Assembly (NCBI RefSeq): GCF_000350225.1
Contig: NW_005179131.1
Span: forward strand, 486,641-550,640
Direction of reading: 5' to 3'
Length of the DNA stretch: 64,000 nucleotides
From: Chondrus crispus
Taxonomy: Eukaryota; Rhodophyta; Florideophyceae; Gigartinales; Gigartinaceae
Below, piece after piece: positions 59,211 to 64,000 of the stretch (the first letter of the stretch is position 1; every line of letters begins with the position of its first letter). Made by a program: the position numbers and the translations under genes. Below the pieces are notes generated by a model. That model searched no databases. It was not told the DNA's origin and saw only the letters and a list, made by a program, of their open reading frames with translations.

Positions 59211-61330
59211 ACGATAGGGGTCGGAACAGACTCAGGGATGCCCAACATACTTTTTTGTTGAAAAGCATTTTTCATTTTCAAGAGTTGGCATTGTGTGTGG
59301 TTTTCTACTTTCAAGATACTTTGCAGTATATATAAAAAAGTTCAAATGACGTTGATGAGATATCTGGAATTTCTGCATTCTTGACACTAATAAGTTGTTT
59401 ATAAAGAAAGATAGACTCTCCAAGACTATCGTTCTATGGATCCTTCTCCATTGAGCATCCTTTAATTTGCTCTTTTATTGTAACTGTTCTTCTATATTCA
59501 TTGAAAGGTTTAGAGTAGAAACATCATAGGTAAATGAAGGCGATACATTCTTTGGTGGTGACGGGCGTGTTGCAGCGTTTGGTAGCAGTGCATGCTCTGC
59601 TCCAAAACGAGAGCTGTTTCCAAATATAAGACTGCGATAGTAATAAAAGATTCATTTTCCAATGATAGAATTACATGTATCAAGAGGATTTTCTATCATC
59701 TTTCTGGAAATTGGTTGGACACAGATGATCGGCGTTCATACAGATGTACTTTATGCAATCAAGAAAAAGAAGCCTGGGAATTGAGCCGGGTGAATCGGAG
59801 GTATCAGAAGTTGGATTATACCATCTGCGGGTGCAACAGAGCCATCAGGACTCTTAAGATCCCGCGTCGGTCTAATACGCCAGAGAAACCATCAATTTTG
59901 TTAGAAACTGATCAGTACAGAACCGCACACAATGCAGAGCCCCCATGGTTTATCTGACACTGGCACCGATTCACGCCGGAGCAATTAGCGAGCAACCGGC
60001 GAGTAATCTAGACTGAGGTTACAATGTTACATGTCAACTCTTCCTCCATAGTTTCCAGAGAGATCACCGAATGTGCAAGCAATATGCTGTAATGTCATGC
60101 CGTCTAGAGTAGTTGTACAGTAATTGGACCCGAAGTCGGCGACCCGAAACTCACGTACTACAGTAGCGTAACCCTCAGTGTAGCATAAATGAGTTTGACC
60201 GCGGTGCACACTCAGAACACTCTTAGATCGCTTCAATACATCCAAGGGAGCATACAGTAATACAGTTCCATTGTGGCATCTCTGACAATAATTACAACCC
60301 ACTGGAACAATTTCCATAGTTAACACTCATCTAATCCACTACATCTATATATCAAATCACCACCATAAAAGGATATAACAGAGCGATACTGGCATACAGA
60401 TAGGACTGGGCGGCAATAATTGTGTGGGGAAAGAGAAGTGTAGAGGGCAATCACCTGGACATGCCCTTGAGATGTTGGTGAGTATGAACTTCGTCATGCA
60501 GTAGTTATTGTAGATCTTATTTAACTTTATCTACCCTTCAAGGGTACAATACATGCGAAACTCACTACAATATCTACAAAAAGTGTTACACAGGCGGCGG
60601 GAAGCACCAGAAAGTTTGCAAATATTCGGTGTGCATCGATGTTGAGATCCCTCCGCGACTTTACTACTACGAGGTATTTCTTGTAAGAATCTCTGGGGAT
60701 TCCCATAGACCATTGTAGAGTATGGCCCATTGCGGTTTAATTAGGTCTTTGTTCCAGAGGTAGGGCTTTGTGAACAAGTTGTACAGTACAGTGCTATTGA
60801 ATGAGGGCAGATTATTCGGTTTTATTCTGAAAATTATATCCTTTGGAGCTTCTCTTCTACCAGTAGTTCGGTCATGTCTTCTATTTTCGTCTCTTCCTGG
60901 ACTTTATTGAAACTTAAGCAGGCCAGTATTCTAGATAAGACGAGAGTTTTTTTGCTTGTTACTCGGCCTGATCATGTGAACGGCTGCGGTGAAGGAAACG
61001 CAAATATCAATGGGCAGATTGTAAAGCCCTGTTTTGTCTGAACACTCAATTGTTAAAGGGCTCAGGGATACAGCCCTTGTCGAAAGTAGACTTTAAACTT
61101 CACAAAAGGCTATATTTAGAAGGCATGCCTGATGAGAATTCCTCTTACTCAATAAACCATGTTATCTCCAAGCTTCACGTCATCTCTGAGCAGAAAAGAT
61201 TCTTCAGAATTCGCGATTTTCATGGCCAAGCGCAACAAGTATTCATCTCCGACCGAGTCGCTAATCAGAAAGAGGAGTCCTTTATAATATCTCAACTAAA
61301 ACTTCTATGAATATTTGTCCTGTATAAAAC

Positions 61331-63349
61331 TCAGAGCCGCGAGCGGCTGTTGTGGCGCACGTAGTCGAATGCGATCGGAGCTAAAAGGTGTGGTGGGTAT
61401 CCAAATGAGTCCACTAAGTGCAGCACCTGAGGCCGCAGTTGCTGGCAGAAGATCTGTACGTTGTTATGCGCGTTCTGAGCCTCTAAGGCAGTCAGCGCTC
61501 CGCTTCGAATGAAAACGGCCTGAGAATCAACCAGTCGGGCAATGTGCAATGCCCCGCACAAACTCAGAATATCGAAAAGTTCGCTCTCACCACGGCTCTG
61601 GAGGTTCGAAAGTGTTTGATGGAACAACTCCATCATCAGCAATTCGACGTGAGCGCGGCCTGTGTCCTCTACCAAAACCGCGGAATGGTTAAACGCTTGG
61701 AGCGAAGACTGCCCTGCTTCGACTTTCTTCTTTATCTCTGTGGCCAGCCTCGCGAATAGTGCAGCTTCTCTGCGCCTCAAAACTGTGAAAGCGTATACCG
61801 CTGAACGGGGATCAATAGTAGACAAGTCGACTTTCTGCAGTGCTGCCCGATCGTTGAGGTACGAAAAGTGGCCGTCAAAGTCCCCCCCGTTTTTGAAGCC
61901 GCGCATGAACTCCGGCAAGACTGTCTTAGTGACAGCTTGCAAGAGAATGTGATTATCACCCTCATATGTGAGTGCAACGTCGTGGCTATTCCTCATCGGA
62001 CCAATCTTGTTTTCGCATTTGTATCCTTGACCGCCGCATGCCTCTCTCGTCTCTTGGAGAGTTTTGAGAGCATGCCATGAGATGAGGGCCTTAAATCCGG
62101 AGCTCCAAACATGCAGCTCGCGTCCGAGCTCTCGATGCTGCCATTTGGGCTTAAGGTGGTTGAGAACAAGCTGCATGACAAAAGTGGCCGCAAGTGGTGG
62201 AATTAAACGAGCTTGGAACCCTGGATAGTCCATTAAACGAGTCTCTTCCCCGTCGGGAGGACCAAAAGCCCTTCGCGATAGACCATATCTGATTGCAATC
62301 GTGAGCCCAAGCTTAGCCTGAATGAGTGAACCGGACGAAACGCTAACCCGGCCTCCAGAAAGAGAGGCAAGGGAAGCCCCAAATCGTTCATCCGCTGATT
62401 TGAAGTTTGAAGTGAACACACCGTCGAGAGACACCTGCGAATTTCGCCTTAGGAGATAGTCATGAGGTACACGGAAATTTTTGAACCATATTCGACCGTT
62501 GTCGACGCCATTGAGGCCAATTTTAGCACCGCAGTCTCCAAATGTGACACCTTCAACTGGAGTGCCGCTTTCGTTACGGATCCTTGCTAAAAACGGATGG
62601 ACACCATGGCAAACTCCTTTCACGTAGAGCTGCGCAAACAGTGCTGTCCAGCGCGCAGATTGGAATGCGCCTCCAATCCAATATTTCTGTGCTTCCTCGC
62701 ATGGAGTGTTAACGATGAAGGTTTGGGAAGGGATGTCGTAAATTGCTGTTGTTTGGATGCCCTTAACGTTAGAGCCATGACCGAGCTCTGTCATGGAGAA
62801 GCAACCGAGCATTTCGCAACTCTCAATTTTAGGCATCCACTTATCGCCCTGTTCATCGTCACCCATTAAGCTGACAGTTCCTCCGAACAGACCATAGTGG
62901 ACGCTCATTTTAATCTCGAGGCTGTGATCTAGTGCACTAACAGATTCGAGAATAGCTTCATATCGCCTACGCCCTTCGGGTGTAAACTTGCGAAGGGCGT
63001 TGCGGAAGAGGCCTGTCTTGGCGATAAGACTCCACCTCTGAATAGTACGAGCTCGTTGTTCGTCAAGAGAATCGTTGTAGCGCGGAGCAAAAACAGGGTC
63101 CTTGAAGAGCTCATAGAGGCGGTCACGGACCTCAAAACTGTTCATGTCAAGAAGCTCACGCATCTTCTTTTGGTTAAAGGCGGGACGAGCGGCGACAACT
63201 CCAGAAGGATACGGGTGGATACCAGCATGCTTTTGATCTTCAGCATCTTGGGCCCACTGACGATTGAGAAGGGGAGACGAAAGCTCGTGGATGGAAGGGG
63301 CGTTGAACTCTGCTTCCAGGCGGTCGAAAGTGGCATCAATACCGTTCAT
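61331..63349 (-). CDS. ACOX: Peroxisomal acyl-CoA oxidase
   Basis: 672 residues from ATG at 63349 (MNGIDATFDRLEAEFN). The frame is open 32 codons further to a GTG, but no ATG is there. Conserved blocks are in order: GCFSMTELGHGSNVKGIQTT (flavin and substrate binding), SLDGVFTSNF, SGGRVSV, RRAFGPP, LQETREACGGQGY and ALTYEGDN, whose glutamate (E463) is the catalytic base that takes the alpha proton. The C-terminus is SRL, a type 1 peroxisomal targeting signal. It oxidises acyl-CoA to trans-2-enoyl-CoA and passes electrons to oxygen, making hydrogen peroxide, in the first step of peroxisomal beta-oxidation. Intronless and of standard length. Confidence 0.96.
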   Translation of the reverse strand: MNGIDATFDRLEAEFNAPSIHELSSPLLNRQWAQDAEDQKHAGIHPYPSGVVAARPAFNQKKMRELLDMNSFEVRDRLYELFKDPVFAPRYNDSLDEQRARTIQRWSLIAKTGLFRNALRKFTPEGRRRYEAILESVSALDHSLEIKMSVHYGLFGGTVSLMGDDEQGDKWMPKIESCEMLGCFSMTELGHGSNVKGIQTTAIYDIPSQTFIVNTPCEEAQKYWIGGAFQSARWTALFAQLYVKGVCHGVHPFLARIRNESGTPVEGVTFGDCGAKIGLNGVDNGRIWFKNFRVPHDYLLRRNSQVSLDGVFTSNFKSADERFGASLASLSGGRVSVSSGSLIQAKLGLTIAIRYGLSRRAFGPPDGEETRLMDYPGFQARLIPPLAATFVMQLVLNHLKPKWQHRELGRELHVWSSGFKALISWHALKTLQETREACGGQGYKCENKIGPMRNSHDVALTYEGDNHILLQAVTKTVLPEFMRGFKNGGDFDGHFSYLNDRAALQKVDLSTIDPRSAVYAFTVLRRREAALFARLATEIKKKVEAGQSSLQAFNHSAVLVEDTGRAHVELLMMELFHQTLSNLQSRGESELFDILSLCGALHIARLVDSQAVFIRSGALTALEAQNAHNNVQIFCQQLRPQVLHLVDSFGYPPHLLAPIAFDYVRHNSRSRL

Positions 63350-64000
63350 GCCGTGGTGAAGGCTGAATTGAGCGTGAGTGTGACGGAATGGGATTTCTGT
63401 TCGATGTTGAAGGGGTTTGAGAAGAGTACGTGGCGGCGAGGTCACCTAGAGATGGTCTTTATAACAATCAAGAGGTGTAGGTTTGACTTGTGACAGAGAT
63501 TTGCCGCTGACGAATGGGGTACTCCAAGCTGATGAGTGTTCTCCAAGCAAAAACCAGCTGGACTGTATATGTTGTGGAAAAAGAGATTATTATGGATTTC
63601 TGGCGTTTCTGTTTCGAGAAACGCGAAGGAAGAATGAGAGAAGGTAGAATTCGTTACGCCTGCGTTTGTTGCGTGAAGTCCATACATCGTGGCAAAGCGC
63701 TAATTTCAAAGAAACTGCTGGACTTAAGGAGGGCTCTGGGGGACTGAAACGTGCACAGTTGACAACTGTTTGCATCATATTGGGTTGCAAAGATGGCTGA
63801 GTACTCTCTCCAATACAATCATTATGGCACGGGGGTATCTATTTGATGAACCTGTTGACATGTATGTAACATTGCTGGAAAACAATAATATGGCGATAAA
63901 TAATTTTTATTTTTGGACAGGGTTTCACGGCGTCTGGTTGCTGGCATGAAAGCGTCGTGAGCTATGCCGAGATTTGCAAGTGTTGAACGAATCAAAATGG
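63350..64000. other. Upstream flank of ACOX, nothing else recognised
   Basis: Promoter side of the acyl-CoA oxidase gene. Short overlapping frames only. The last 200 bases are AT-rich. Confidence 0.4.

Larger units (their letters stand above)
57506..61330. other. 3.8-kb AT-rich, gene-poor region
   Basis: No gene recognised. It holds a (TTC)n microsatellite at about 57867-57888, a strong hairpin at 58029-58085, a tRNA-like A/B box pair at 59126-59191 and several TACAGTA-type words (58733, 60115, 60251, 60781). Short frames at 59592-59957 and 61050-61310 have some protein-like composition but match nothing; they may be worn remains of mobile elements. Confidence 0.45.

Noticed and set aside
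59592-59957. 121-codon frame with CTLC and CGC pairs
   Set aside because: The spacing fits no known zinc-binding fold and the surroundings are AT-rich and gene-free; kept only as possible decayed mobile DNA.

Overview
The window is nuclear DNA of a eukaryote, most likely an alga and probably a red alga (inference). The evidence: spliced protein genes; a cyanobacterial/plastid-type ribosome recycling factor with a targeting extension; several mitochondrial proteins; a peroxisomal acyl-CoA oxidase ending in SRL; helicase-associated-domain repeats of the kind common in algae; and an alga-like Copia element. Introns are few. The ten I could place by GT/AG sites and restored frame are mostly 90-130 nt, with two longer (200 and 308 nt). 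Very large genes such as SEC31, GLDC and ACOX have none. Many genes end in TGA, so the standard code applies.

Layout. 1-2885: no gene found. 2886-13947: a triple HA-domain protein, a type II DnaJ, a Pol iota-like translesion polymerase, COPII SEC31, plastid-type RRF and a broken RRP36 tail. 14425-14667: an acylphosphatase remnant with a frameshift. 15365-21558: a complete, very young Ty1/Copia retrotransposon (343-bp LTRs, CTATC target duplication) whose coding region is nevertheless broken. 22400-28000: ROMO1/Mgr2-like protein, an unknown protein and a ZNF598/Hel2-like ubiquitin ligase. 30232-38385: glycine decarboxylase P-protein, a five-exon glutamate dehydrogenase and ribosomal protein eS30. 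38386-42758: a MYST acetyltransferase and a HemW-like radical SAM protein, divergent, both losing their 5' ends in a 587-base assembly gap. 43182-48551: a coiled-coil/multi-TM protein, a deleted pogo/Tigger DNA transposon, mitochondrial uS4, an ISCA-type Fe-S carrier and a small mitochondrial-type protein. 49500-55100: a MULE transposon gene in which transposase, zinc finger, Tudor-like region and Ulp1 protease are fused, flanked by tandem repeats on both sides. 56048-57505: a membrane protein with three internal repeats. 57506-61330: AT-rich, gene-poor. 61331-63349: acyl-CoA oxidase.

Themes. Organelle metabolism is well represented: glycine cleavage, glutamate deamination, Fe-S assembly, mitochondrial and plastid translation, and peroxisomal fatty-acid oxidation. 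There is also translational quality control (Hel2, eS30, the RRP36 remnant). Neighbouring genes are mostly divergent or tail-to-tail and I see no operon-like logic. The most unusual items are the fused MULE-Tudor-Ulp1 gene with its 32-bp hairpin array, the Pol iota-like enzyme with a Rad18-type zinc finger, the three-repeat membrane protein, and stop codons in two transposons that could each have come from a C-to-T change. Functional calls rest on motif recognition by eye; no database search was possible.
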